Positions 17,263 through 25,805 of a DNA stretch of 64,000 nucleotides are shown here, in pieces. Origin of the DNA: Thermoanaerobacter uzonensis DSM 18761 (GTDB lineage Bacteria; Bacillota; Thermoanaerobacteria; Thermoanaerobacterales; Thermoanaerobacteraceae); assembly GCF_900129115.1 (NCBI RefSeq), contig NZ_FQUR01000013.1:1-64000 (forward strand), in the 5' to 3' direction. A model generated the notes under the pieces. It saw nothing but the letters and a program-made list of their open reading frames with translations, had not been told where the DNA came from and did no database searches. The position numbers and the translations under genes are program-made. How positions within the stretch are numbered: position 1 is the first letter of the stretch; the number at the start of each line of letters is the position of its first letter.

Positions 17263-17571
17263 TCACTCCCGTTTTCTACCCTTTATGTATCTTTGTAGCT
17301 CAGAAAAATTATATTCTCCTTCAAAGTTTTTATCAATAATTTGAAGTTTGAGTTTTTTTTGAAGCGCTTCATCTATTTCTTCAAAGTCATAACCTAATTT
17401 CTCTCCTAATAAGTAGGTAAAAATTAAAATATCACAAAGATTGTCTATTAATATTTCTCCATCTTCATCTTCGTTAAAAGCTTTAAAGAGAGAATATACT
17501 TTTCCTAAAAGGTTTATTTTTAAATTTTCAATGCTCATAATATTTTTGGCAATCTCAAGATTATTTTTCAT
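17263..17571 (-). CDS. MazG-like family protein
   Basis: 102 residues, helical, with EDEDGEILIDNLCDILIFTYLLGEKLGYDFEEIDE, resembling the MazG-like fold (nucleotide pyrophosphohydrolase relatives). A full MazG metal-binding EExxE-type set is not obvious, so activity is uncertain. It ends 4 bases before yybS. Confidence 0.55.
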   Translation of the reverse strand: MKNNLEIAKNIMSIENLKINLLGKVYSLFKAFNEDEDGEILIDNLCDILIFTYLLGEKLGYDFEEIDEALQKKLKLQIIDKNFEGEYNFSELQRYIKGRKRE

Positions 17572-17619
17572 ACTTTTATTCCACCTTTATTTTTGACAGC
17601 TTTTTTAAATAGTAAACTA

Positions 17620-17640
17620 AAAGAGGGCATCGCCCTCTTA
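17620..17640 (-). terminator. Terminator of the rpsF-ssb-rpsR operon
   Basis: Minus-strand hairpin AAGAGGGC-GAT-GCCCTCTT followed by TTAGTTT, 12 bases beyond the rpsR stop. Confidence 0.8.
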
Positions 17641-17651
17641 TTATTATATCA

Positions 17652-17918
17652 TTATTCTACTGTATATGGTAGTAGTGCAATCTGTCTTGCTCTTTTAATA
17701 GCTTTTGTAAGTTGCCTTTGATGCCTTGCACAGTTTCCTGTAATTCTTCTCGGCAGGATTTTTCCTCTTTCTGTGATGTATTTGCGGAGTCTTGCTACAT
17801 CTTTGTAATCAATTTTGTCTATATTATCTGTGCAAAAAGCACAAACGCGCTTTTTCGCTTTTCTGCCCCTTTTTTTAGCAGCTGCGTTATCTTTCGCTGT
17901 TGTATTAGCTGTTGTCAT
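17652..17918 (-). CDS. rpsR: 30S ribosomal protein S18
   Basis: 88 residues with a basic N-terminal tail, then [38 protein letters not shown] and [14 protein letters not shown], all S18 signatures. Cysteines in CAFC and NCARH are the ligands of the zinc-type S18. Last gene of the rpsF-ssb-rpsR operon, 15 bases after ssb. Confidence 0.97.
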   Translation of the reverse strand: MTTANTTAKDNAAAKKRGRKAKKRVCAFCTDNIDKIDYKDVARLRKYITERGKILPRRITGNCARHQRQLTKAIKRARQIALLPYTVE

Positions 17919-17933
17919 CCTTCAACCTCCTTT

Positions 17934-18386
17934 TTAAAAAGGTAAATCATCTTCACTCTCTATAGGTGTAAAACCCTCAAATTCTTCCGGTATATCTTCA
18001 AATACACTGTCAAAGTCTTCATCGAAATCTTTATTTTCTTCAGCATTGCCACTGCTGCCAAAACCAGATTTCGGCTCTAAAAATCTCACGTCATCTGCTA
18101 CTACTTCAGTAACCCAATGCCGATTGCCGCTATTATCATCCCATGTTCGGGTTTGAATGCTTCCAGTTACCGCTATTAACCTGCCTTTTTTTAAATTGTT
18201 AGCGCAAATTTCTGCCAGTTTTCTCCAAGTTACGATGGGTATAAAATCTGTAGGCCTTTCTCCGTTTTGACTGACATAATTCCTGTTAACCGCTAATGTA
18301 AATGTAGTAACAGGAACCATGTTAGCACTATACCTCATCACAGGGTCTTTTGTAAGACGGCCTATTAAAATAACTTTATTTAACAT
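17934..18386 (-). CDS. ssb: Single-stranded DNA-binding protein
   Basis: 150 residues. The OB fold starts MLNKVILIGRLTKDPVMRYSANMVPVTTFTLAVNR. An acidic linker follows and the acidic tip ends DDLPF, the docking peptide for replication and repair partners. Sits between rpsF and rpsR as in most firmicutes. Confidence 0.97.
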   Translation of the reverse strand: MLNKVILIGRLTKDPVMRYSANMVPVTTFTLAVNRNYVSQNGERPTDFIPIVTWRKLAEICANNLKKGRLIAVTGSIQTRTWDDNSGNRHWVTEVVADDVRFLEPKSGFGSSGNAEENKDFDEDFDSVFEDIPEEFEGFTPIESEDDLPF

Positions 18387-18417
18387 TTTTAACCCACCTT
18401 TTTATATTAATAAACGA

Positions 18418-18705
18418 TCATTCGTCAGTTCTTATTATTAAATATCTCAAAACGCCATCTGTGATCTTATAAACTCTCTCCAATTCCTGAGAAACCCTTG
18501 AGTCGCTGTTAAAGTTCATCAGTACATAATATCCCTCAGGCTTTTTGTCAATGGGATAGGCTAATTTTCTCTTACCCCATTCATCAAAATTGGTTATTTC
18601 TCCACCATTTTCAATGATGAGGTTTTTAAATCTTTCTATTAAGCCTTTTCTTTCCTCTTCGCTTAAATCTGGAGAGAGAATGTACATTGTCTCATATGAC
18701 CTCAT
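18418..18705 (-). CDS. rpsF: 30S ribosomal protein S6
   Basis: 95 residues from ATG 18705, chosen because AAAGGAGGTG lies at ideal spacing; the frame is open upstream but there it is leader sequence. [18 protein letters not shown] and [20 protein letters not shown] are S6 signatures. First gene of the operon. Confidence 0.96.
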   Translation of the reverse strand: MRSYETMYILSPDLSEEERKGLIERFKNLIIENGGEITNFDEWGKRKLAYPIDKKPEGYYVLMNFNSDSRVSQELERVYKITDGVLRYLIIRTDE

Positions 18706-18721
18706 CTTTTCACCTCCTTTT

Positions 18722-18758
18722 GGACTAAACGGCCCTGAAAAGGGCAAGGCGGCAATCC
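18722..18758 (-). promoter_or_regulatory. Candidate S6:S18-binding leader of rpsF
   Basis: On the minus strand, just before the rpsF ribosome-binding site, GGATT pairs with AGTCC as an outer stem and GCCCT pairs with AGGGC as an inner hairpin (loop TTTC). The asymmetric bulge between them contains CCG. This fits the S6:S18 autoregulatory RNA described for rpsF leaders, where the protein pair binds a CCG-containing bulge. It was identified by eye only. Confidence 0.5.
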
Positions 18759-18772
18759 ATATCCATATTTTA

Positions 18773-18979
18773 TCATTGTCCCGAGGGATTTTCAACTGTT
18801 TTTAAAATTTTTTTGATGCCCTTTTCAAATTTAGCTCGCGGCATCAAAACCATTCTTCCGCATTTTAAGCATTTTATGCGAATATCCATGCCTACTCTTA
18901 AAATTTCCCATTCGTCAGAACCACAAGGATGCTTTTTTTTCATCTTTACAATATCTCCTACATGGAGTTCTTTTGGCAA
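18773..18979 (-). CDS. DUF951 (YyzM-like) protein
   Basis: 68 residues from TTG 18979, which has GAGGTG 6 bases upstream; a GTG start at 18988 would overlap that site. [22 protein letters not shown] and [17 protein letters not shown] identify DUF951. It has a CxxC pair plus an upstream Cys and is probably an OB-like or SH3-like nucleic-acid-binding small protein. Function unknown. Confidence 0.85.
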   Translation of the reverse strand: MPKELHVGDIVKMKKKHPCGSDEWEILRVGMDIRIKCLKCGRMVLMPRAKFEKGIKKILKTVENPSGQ

Positions 18980-18993
18980 AGCAATCACCTCGA

Positions 18994-19845
18994 TTAATTC
19001 TTATTTGTCAAGATAATATTAGTGCGGGGATAAGGAAAAGAAATATTTTTTTCATCAAACATTTTTTTCACTCTGTATCTTATATCCCTTTCTACTGCCC
19101 ATTTTTGCATAGGCTGTGTTTTCGCATATAGCGTTATTAAAAGTTTTGAATCTTGCATATCTGTTATCCCTAGTATTGAAGGACCTTCTATTAAATCATC
19201 TCTTGAATTTTTTATATCATCACATATTTGTTGTAATCCATCAATGATTTTATCTACATCCTCTTCCAAGGGAAATCCTATGTTGACAACAGCCATCATA
19301 CTATCCTTTGTGAGGTTAGATACCATTTTTATTTCACCATTTGGTATTATGTGTAGCCCATCTGAAAAACCCCTTATTTTCGTGATTCTAAGTCCAATTT
19401 CTTCTACAGTTCCAGATATGCCATTTATTGTAACATAGTCTCCTACAGAAAATTGGTCTTCAAATATTATAAAAAACCCTGAAATAACATCTTTAACTAG
19501 ATTTTGAGCACCAAAACCTATAGCCAAACTGCCAATTCCGGCAACTGCCAATATCGATGTCATTTCTATGTTGAAAATTTTTAGTATTGAAGCAGCTGCT
19601 ATGAAATAAATTACATATCTCAATATATTTTTGGTAAGGGATATTAAAGTACCTATCTTTCTTTCAGGAAGCTGTATTTTTGCTTTTCTATGCAATTTGT
19701 AAAACCTTGATATAAGCATGTCCCCTATTTTTATACCTATAAAAGTTATAACCAAAATTTTTATGATATCAAAAGTTACTTTTAATATTCTTATATCGTA
19801 AAGACTTAAAAATTTCTGGTATAGTTGAACTATTGCCTCCATCAT
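18994..19845 (-). CDS. Small-conductance mechanosensitive channel (MscS family)
   Basis: 283 residues with three N-terminal hydrophobic segments. TM3 and the hinge read SILAVAGIGSLAIGFGAQNLVKD. The beta domain follows (EDQFSVGDYVTINGISGTVEEIGLR), then the C-terminal cage with the family PNG motif in IIPNGEI. It should gate on membrane tension and release solutes on hypo-osmotic shock. This is the YkuT/YnaI-like short class. Confidence 0.92.
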   Translation of the reverse strand: MMEAIVQLYQKFLSLYDIRILKVTFDIIKILVITFIGIKIGDMLISRFYKLHRKAKIQLPERKIGTLISLTKNILRYVIYFIAAASILKIFNIEMTSILAVAGIGSLAIGFGAQNLVKDVISGFFIIFEDQFSVGDYVTINGISGTVEEIGLRITKIRGFSDGLHIIPNGEIKMVSNLTKDSMMAVVNIGFPLEEDVDKIIDGLQQICDDIKNSRDDLIEGPSILGITDMQDSKLLITLYAKTQPMQKWAVERDIRYRVKKMFDEKNISFPYPRTNIILTNKN

Positions 19846-19994
19846 ATCACCCGCTTTATTTCCTTTATATTTTATATATTACACAAGTAAGAAGGGTTTT
19901 TCAATAATTAAAACCGGAAATTACCTGTATTTAATTTTACATAGTTGACAAAAATATATTTGTAAGACTTATCAATTCAAGAAAGGAGAAGCAT

Positions 19995-20552
19995 ATGGAG
20001 TTAATAAATATTGAAGACAAAAATGCTGTAGGGCATTTTTATAAATTTTTCTTTAACTACTTAACAGAACTATATGATTATCAAAAAGATATAGTTTTGC
20101 TGTGTATAGGGACTGATAGGTCCACAGGGGATAGCTTAGGGCCTTTAATTGGTCATAAACTAAAACCTCTTCTTAAAGGAAAAGCCCATGTATTTGGTAC
20201 TTTAGAAGAACCACTACATGCAAAAAACATACATCAGGTTTTAAAGTACATAAATTTAAATTATGGACGTCCTTTTATGATAGCGATAGACGCTTGTTTG
20301 GGATCTTTAAACCACGTAGGTCACATTTCTGTTGGAAAAGGACCTATAAAGCCTGGAGCAGGAGTTTCAAAAGACCTGCCTCCTGTAGGAGATATGTTTG
20401 TTACAGGAATTGTCAATATCTCTGGTTTTATGGAATACATGGTGCTTCAAAATACAAGACTTAGAACTGTAATGAAAATGGCAGATATAATTTCTATTGG
20501 GATATTTAAATCAATAAATGAAATATATGAACAAAATAAGATAAGGGCTTAA
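19995..20552 (+). CDS. yyaC: Spore protease YyaC (GPR-like)
   Basis: 185 residues. LLCIGTDRSTGDSLGPLIG and AIDACLGSLNHVGHISVG are signatures of the YyaC family, related to the germination protease GPR. It is sporulation-associated and supports a spore-former. ATG behind GAAAGGAG. The stop codon lies inside the 22-base terminator hairpin that is duplicated around the element at 20565-20846. Confidence 0.9.
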   Translation: MELINIEDKNAVGHFYKFFFNYLTELYDYQKDIVLLCIGTDRSTGDSLGPLIGHKLKPLLKGKAHVFGTLEEPLHAKNIHQVLKYINLNYGRPFMIAIDACLGSLNHVGHISVGKGPIKPGAGVSKDLPPVGDMFVTGIVNISGFMEYMVLQNTRLRTVMKMADIISIGIFKSINEIYEQNKIRA

Positions 20553-20564
20553 ACTCAAGCCCTT
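20543..20564. terminator. Terminator hairpin, left copy of a 22-base direct duplication
   Basis: AAGGGCTT-AAACTC-AAGCCCTT. An identical 22-base copy stands at 20847-20868, on the far side of the repeat element. The two copies carry the yyaC and cphA stop codons respectively. The ancestral state was probably one bidirectional terminator shared by two convergent genes. Confidence 0.75.
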
Positions 20565-20846
20565 CAGTTCGTTGACAAAGTAAAAAAATATTCAAAAGGA
20601 GATATTTTGTATCGTCGCTCCGATGTTCCAAAGCAACAAAACTAAAACTCGACCTTCAGGTTCCGGCAGGGTACCGGGCACAATCGGCATCCATGCCTTA
20701 AGGTGCCCGCCTCCGCCATCCCCGCCTCCGCCATCCTTGGCTTCGGCCCTGCCTCCACCCTCGGTCTTGTTAAGTTTTGTTGCCGCTTTGTCACAAGTCA
20801 CTCCTTATACAAAATATCTCCTTTACGAAAGTTTGTCTACAGTCTG
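20565..20846. mobile_element. Terminator-targeting MITE-like element, copy 1
   Basis: About 280 bases. The ends are imperfect inverted repeats (CAGTTCGTTGACAAAGT and AGTTTGTCTACAGTCTG). Inside them GGAGATATTTTGTAT pairs with ATACAAAATATCTCC, and CAACAAAACT pairs with AGTTTTGTTG. The core is strikingly GC-rich (TCCGGCAGGGTACCGGGCAC...) and contains a CCTCCGCCATCC tandem. No coding frame is credible. The whole element could fold as one long structured arm. A 22-base host hairpin is repeated exactly on both sides. Other copies: 27204, 30732, 51259. Confidence 0.75.
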
Positions 20847-20858
20847 AAGGGCTTAAAC

Positions 20859-23489
20859 TCAAGCCCTTTCTAATTTTATTTCAATGTTTTTCAAATCTTT
20901 GTTTTTGATAAACTCCTCTATCACCTCTATAATTGGCTGATATTTTTCATAAAAGACTACTATTAAATCTCCTGCTTCAGCATTGTACATAGCCGCCCTT
21001 AATGCTTCTGTCTCTTTTAAAATAGTCTTTATTTTTTTCCTATCTATACCCCCTTTTATTGCACCTTGTTCTAATAATTTAGCTACTTCTCCCGGTTTTC
21101 TACCTCTTAAATCTAAATCTTCTTTTACATATATAAAGTCAAATCCTTGACCACAAATTTCTCCTACTTTTAATATGCTGGAATTTATTCTATCTCCTGG
21201 AACTCCAATCACACCGATAAGCCTGTTTGCATCAAGTTTTTGTGCTGCTTCTATTACACTTTTTATTCCCGCTATGTTGTGGCCATAATCTACTAATACG
21301 CGGAAATTGCCCACATTAAATAAGTTAAACCTCCCAGGATTGTGTGTAGTGTCACAGTAAAATGTCTTTATGCCTTTTGCAATGATATTTACAGGCACTT
21401 TTACTCCATAAGAAGCAGCGATAGCTGCAAGAGCATTTTCCACGTTGTACAAAACTTTCCCTGACAAAGCTGCAGGAATCTCCTCTATCTTTACAACAGG
21501 AATTATTTGCCCATTCGCTATAACGATGACACCATCTTTAACATATACTGCGATTCCACCTTTTTCTATATGTTTTTTTACAGTGAGGTTATTATCGTAC
21601 ATTGAAAAATATATTATTTTCCCTTTTGCCCTTTGGGCCAAATAAGGGGTCATCGGGTCATCAGCATTTAAAACACTATAACCATCTTCCTTTACCGCTT
21701 CCACCACTAAAGCCTTAACAAAAGCCAGGTCTTCTAAAGTCTCTATCCCATCACTTCCAAGATGGTCTTCTGAAATATTGGTTATTACCCCTACATCTGC
21801 CAAATCGTAACCTAAACCTTCCCTTATAATACCTCCCCTTGCGGTTTCTAACACTGCAGCATCTATGTTTTTATCAGCAAGACAAGTTCTTGCACTTTTA
21901 GGACCAGTATTGTCACCTTTGTAGACACAGGTGTCATCGATATAAATGCCGTCAGTACAAGTCATTCCTACAATATAGCCATAGGTTTTTAAAATATGAG
22001 CTGTCATCCTGGTGACTGTAGTTTTCCCGTTTGTACCCGTAATAGATATAATAGGTATGGTAGCTTTGCTTCCTTTAGGGAAAAGCATATCTACAATGGC
22101 TTTTGCTACATTTCTAGGTTTACCTTTGCTAGGATAATGGTGCATCCTTATGCCCGGAGATGCATTTATTTCAATTATTGCTCCATTTTCTTTAGTTAGA
22201 GGCTTTTTTATGTCCTCCATTGTAATGTCTATACCAGCTATATCAAGACCAATGGCTTTTGCCGCTCTTACAGCAATTTCTATGTTATATGGGTGAATGT
22301 CATCTGTTTTGTCTATTGCAATTCCTCCTGTACTTAAGTTTGCACTTTCCCTTAAAAACACTTTTTGCCCTTTTTTAGGGATCTTTTCTAGATCAAATCC
22401 TTGTTTTTTAAGGGTCATTTTAGAAATCGTATCTATTGTGAGTTTGGTAAGGGGTTTTTCATGGCCTTTTCCTCTTAAAGGATTTTTATTTTCTATTTCT
22501 ACTAATTCTTCAATAGTATGAATTCCATCTCCTACCACATGGGCAGGAATTTTTTCAGCTACCGCTACTACTTTTTCACCTACAACTAATACTCTGTAAT
22601 GTTTTCCCTTTATATGTTTTTCTACAATAACAAGGTCACTGTAAGCTTTGGCGTTTCTATAGGCTATACTTACTTCTTCTTTATTGGTTATTTTTAAATG
22701 AACTCCTTTGCCTTGATTTCCGTTGTAAGGTTTTATAGCGACAGGATATCCAATTTCTTCTGCAATAGCAATCGCTTCTTCTTCATTGTAAGCAACATCT
22801 CCTTCCGGCACAGGAAATCCATGGTCTCTTAAGATCTGCTTTGTCAAGATTTTATCTGATGCTATGTCTACAGCAATGCAACTAGTATTTTGTGAAATTG
22901 TGCCTTCAATCATTTTTTGATATTTCCCATAACCTAACCGCAAAATACTTCCATTTCCCACCCTTGTAACCGGGATTCCCCCTTTTAAAGCTTCATTTTT
23001 TATAGCCATTGTGCTAGGCCCTAGTTCTATCTCAGCAATTATATTGCGTATTCTTTCTAGCCTTTCTTCTAAATCAAAGTCTTCCCCCTGTATAAATTTA
23101 TTTACCATTTCAACCGCTAATTTCCCAACTCTTATGCCACACTCTTCTAATCCATATTCATAAATTATATAATACAAATCTCCTTCTATATTTCTCGCTC
23201 TTCCAAATTTTACATCATATCCTAATATATTTTGTAGTTCCAAAATTATATGCTCTGTCACATGGGGTAAATAGGTGCCTTCCTCCAATCTTTTTAGAAA
23301 TCCCCCTTCATATCCGTAAGAACAACTATGTTTTGATAAGTTAGGAAGCCGTTTTATCAATCTCTCATTAAAGTTGGGTATATCTTTTGTAGGAATATCC
23401 AATCTCTCTATATCTACTACCATTTTTATTACAGGTCTATGGCTGTATATATTTCTCCCTCGATATACCCTTATATCTTTAATAATCAT
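20859..23489 (-). CDS. cphA: Cyanophycin synthetase
   Basis: 876 residues, the usual length. An N-terminal domain is followed by an ATP-grasp domain (about 215-480; YPVAIKPYNGNQGKGVHL, INASPGIRMHHYP) that adds aspartate. The C-terminal Mur-ligase-like domain (from about 485; SITGTNGKTTVTRM) adds arginine. Together they make the Asp-Arg storage polymer without a ribosome. It overlaps cphB by 4 bases, so the two form an operon. An anaerobic firmicute with both synthesis and breakdown genes probably uses the polymer as a nitrogen store. Confidence 0.95.
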   Translation of the reverse strand: MIIKDIRVYRGRNIYSHRPVIKMVVDIERLDIPTKDIPNFNERLIKRLPNLSKHSCSYGYEGGFLKRLEEGTYLPHVTEHIILELQNILGYDVKFGRARNIEGDLYYIIYEYGLEECGIRVGKLAVEMVNKFIQGEDFDLEERLERIRNIIAEIELGPSTMAIKNEALKGGIPVTRVGNGSILRLGYGKYQKMIEGTISQNTSCIAVDIASDKILTKQILRDHGFPVPEGDVAYNEEEAIAIAEEIGYPVAIKPYNGNQGKGVHLKITNKEEVSIAYRNAKAYSDLVIVEKHIKGKHYRVLVVGEKVVAVAEKIPAHVVGDGIHTIEELVEIENKNPLRGKGHEKPLTKLTIDTISKMTLKKQGFDLEKIPKKGQKVFLRESANLSTGGIAIDKTDDIHPYNIEIAVRAAKAIGLDIAGIDITMEDIKKPLTKENGAIIEINASPGIRMHHYPSKGKPRNVAKAIVDMLFPKGSKATIPIISITGTNGKTTVTRMTAHILKTYGYIVGMTCTDGIYIDDTCVYKGDNTGPKSARTCLADKNIDAAVLETARGGIIREGLGYDLADVGVITNISEDHLGSDGIETLEDLAFVKALVVEAVKEDGYSVLNADDPMTPYLAQRAKGKIIYFSMYDNNLTVKKHIEKGGIAVYVKDGVIVIANGQIIPVVKIEEIPAALSGKVLYNVENALAAIAASYGVKVPVNIIAKGIKTFYCDTTHNPGRFNLFNVGNFRVLVDYGHNIAGIKSVIEAAQKLDANRLIGVIGVPGDRINSSILKVGEICGQGFDFIYVKEDLDLRGRKPGEVAKLLEQGAIKGGIDRKKIKTILKETEALRAAMYNAEAGDLIVVFYEKYQPIIEVIEEFIKNKDLKNIEIKLERA

Positions 23490-24307
23490 ACCTTATCCTC
23501 CTTGAGCTTGACTTTGGGTATCCATTTTTCTAAATCATAACCATAACCGGATGGCAATATGTGAAGTATAACATTGGTGAGGGCTAAAATTTCATTAGGA
23601 CTTGATTCAGAAACATTAGAGTGTTTTAGCTTTCTTCCCTCCACTACTGTAACAGCATTTGACCCTATTACCCTAAATTCATTTTCTTCTACAACTATGG
23701 CAGTATCTTCATCAATACCTATTCCGAGATTGTTTGGGTTTTGAGCAATTGCTGCAAGAAGCCTTCCAATGCGCCCTCTTTGTGCAAAATGTTGATCAAT
23801 TATTACCTCTTTTAATAAACCTAATCCAGGAGCCATTTTGATAGTGCATTTCCTGGGAGAATCTTCATCATTTCCCTCCACAATCATAGTTTGGGACATC
23901 ACCGAAGCCCCTGCACTCGTACCCACAATCAAAGTTCCTTCTTTGTGCAATTGTTTTAACAATTTATCTATGCCACTTCCTCCCAAAATACTGGTTATCC
24001 TCAATTGGTCACCACCTGTAAAAAAAACGCAACTGCAATCTTCAAGTATATTTCTTGCATAGTTTATTTCTTTGTCTTCTCTTGAATTTATATTTACAAC
24101 TTTTACATCATTTGCCCCTAATTTTTTAAAAATAGAAATATACATATTGCCCACTTCCACAGGTTTTTCTGTGGCTGTTGTCATTACAACTATTCTACTC
24201 TCTCTTCCCCCCGCTAAACCCACAACTTCTTGCAATATTTCACATTTGTTCTCTTTGTCTTCTGCTCCTCCTATGATAACCAACTTTCCTTTTACTTTCT
24301 CCGCCAT
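23486..24307 (-). CDS. cphB: Cyanophycinase
   Basis: 273 residues. KGKLVIIGGAEDKENKCEIL, VFFTGGDQLRITSILGGS and the nucleophile motif GTSAGASVMS (catalytic Ser) mark the S51 peptidase family. There is no signal peptide, so it acts in the cytosol on cyanophycin granules and releases beta-Asp-Arg. It is the upstream partner of cphA. Confidence 0.95.
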   Translation of the reverse strand: MAEKVKGKLVIIGGAEDKENKCEILQEVVGLAGGRESRIVVMTTATEKPVEVGNMYISIFKKLGANDVKVVNINSREDKEINYARNILEDCSCVFFTGGDQLRITSILGGSGIDKLLKQLHKEGTLIVGTSAGASVMSQTMIVEGNDEDSPRKCTIKMAPGLGLLKEVIIDQHFAQRGRIGRLLAAIAQNPNNLGIGIDEDTAIVVEENEFRVIGSNAVTVVEGRKLKHSNVSESSPNEILALTNVILHILPSGYGYDLEKWIPKVKLKEDKV

Positions 24308-24331
24308 TTATCCGCCTCCAAAAAATAATAA

Positions 24332-24366
24332 ACTCTCAGGTTTCATAATTTATTATTCCTGAGAGT
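24332..24366 (-). terminator. Terminator after the lipid kinase gene
   Basis: Minus-strand hairpin ACTCTCAGG ... CCTGAGAGT followed by TTATTATTTTTT, between the lipid kinase stop and the cphB start. Confidence 0.75.
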
Positions 24367-24390
24367 CTAACGCAATATACTCTATTAAAT

Positions 24391-25263
24391 TTACAGAGTG
24401 CATAATTTTATTGCATCTTTCTCCACTTTTATTTCCAGGTTTTTGATATATAATATTTCACCATCGACAGTAACAGGTACTTCTCGATCTGCCTCTATTT
24501 CTACTTTTTTTGCTCTATAAACTTCTACAATTTTAAGTTTAGTATGAGTTCCAAAAAGAACTAAGGGCAATAAAACCAATAATTTAATTTTACTTATTTT
24601 GTCAACAATCATGACATCTAAATAGCCATCATTAGGATCGGCATTCGGCAAAAGCTTTAAGCCGCCTCCATAATAGCTTAAAACTCCCGCTGCAAAAATT
24701 GTTATTTCTCTATTTAACTCTTTATCATCCATTCTTATTTTTACAGAATAGGGCTTGTATTTAAAAAGGACATTTAAAAGGGCAGTTAAATAAACCCATA
24801 TTCCAGATAAAAACTTTTTAAACCGCACAGCCATTGCCGCTGTTTCAGAAGCAATGCCTGTGCTTGTAATATTTCCAAAAGTTAATATATCGTTTATCAC
24901 AGCTCCGTCTATAATTTTAATATTACCCATTATAAGCACATCAATAGCCTTTTCTAACTTTTTAGGTATGTGGAAAAATCTTGCAAAATCATTTCCTGTC
25001 CCTACAGGAATAATTCCTAATATAGCCTGTGTACCTTTTATTCCATTTACTACTTCAAGTACAGTACCATCTCCTCCTACTGCCGCCACAACTTTAAATC
25101 CACTAAGAGCTGCTTTTCTCGCTAATATTTTCCCTTCCCCTGTATATTTTGTTATAAAAATTTTGTAATCGATTAATTTCTTTTTCATGATCCTCCTAAT
25201 TTCTGGAATCTTCCGATAGGCCCTTCCTCCACCCGCCACTGGGTTCACAATAAACGCAATCAA
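24391..25263 (-). CDS. Diacylglycerol/lipid kinase family protein (YegS/DgkB-like)
   Basis: 290 residues. NPVAGGGRAYRKIPEI, AVGGDGTVLEVVNGI and GIIPVGTGNDFARFF are the nucleotide- and lipid-binding signatures of the DAGK catalytic family. It probably phosphorylates diacylglycerol or a related lipid at the membrane. The exact substrate cannot be told from sequence. Confidence 0.9.
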   Translation of the reverse strand: MIAFIVNPVAGGGRAYRKIPEIRRIMKKKLIDYKIFITKYTGEGKILARKAALSGFKVVAAVGGDGTVLEVVNGIKGTQAILGIIPVGTGNDFARFFHIPKKLEKAIDVLIMGNIKIIDGAVINDILTFGNITSTGIASETAAMAVRFKKFLSGIWVYLTALLNVLFKYKPYSVKIRMDDKELNREITIFAAGVLSYYGGGLKLLPNADPNDGYLDVMIVDKISKIKLLVLLPLVLFGTHTKLKIVEVYRAKKVEIEADREVPVTVDGEILYIKNLEIKVEKDAIKLCTL

Positions 25264-25282
25264 GGTTATTACTCCCTGTTTT

Positions 25283-25786
25283 TTACAAAGCTTTTCTTTT
25301 GGCTCTTTCTATAGCTTGTACTTCTTCAGCAGAAAGAGGATATTTAGATTGCCCTCTTTCAATAGGTTTTGCAAAAGTAGCCGTCTCATTCCTTCCGTAT
25401 ATTCCAGACAAAACAATACCATTGTCATTGCTATCTAATAGGGCAATAGAAAAGCTTAAGTCAGAACCCACATCAGGAAAAGCATTATACCGCACTATTC
25501 CCACTTTTTTAATTGCTGTTTTTCCTTCTTTGTCTAAAGAATTTAAATCAATTCTTAACTTGTCTAATTTGTTTTTTATCTCTTCATTCTCTGTAAGGAT
25601 TCTAGAAAAAATATCAAAGACATCTCCTTTTTCCAATGTTTTAATTACCTTATTATAAGTCCTGTTTAATCTTAAAAATTTCCCATTAATTATAAGTATA
25701 AAAATTAATTCTATAATTGATAAAACTGATAAAAACAGGATAATCATCGTAGCATTTTGAGAAATAATGTCTAAAAAGTTTTGCAT
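25283..25786 (-). CDS. DUF4446 membrane-anchored protein
   Basis: 167 residues from ATG 25786, chosen because GGAGGAG lies 6-7 bases upstream. One N-terminal membrane span (MIILFLSVLSIIELIFILI), a coiled stretch, then the conserved VGIVRYNAFPDVGSDLSFSIALLD and NDNGIVLSGIYGR typical of DUF4446. Often found near parB in firmicutes. Function unknown. Confidence 0.85.
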   Translation of the reverse strand: MQNFLDIISQNATMIILFLSVLSIIELIFILIINGKFLRLNRTYNKVIKTLEKGDVFDIFSRILTENEEIKNKLDKLRIDLNSLDKEGKTAIKKVGIVRYNAFPDVGSDLSFSIALLDSNDNGIVLSGIYGRNETATFAKPIERGQSKYPLSAEEVQAIERAKRKAL

Positions 25787-25805
25787 AAGTTTCTCCTCCA
25801 ATTCG

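Noticed and set aside
20592..20801. Glycine-rich minus-strand ORF (GGGRAEAKDGGGGDGGGGH)
   Set aside because: It lies wholly in the GC-rich core of the repeat element. Its glycine run comes from the CCTCCGCC tandem, and the other copies do not keep the frame.
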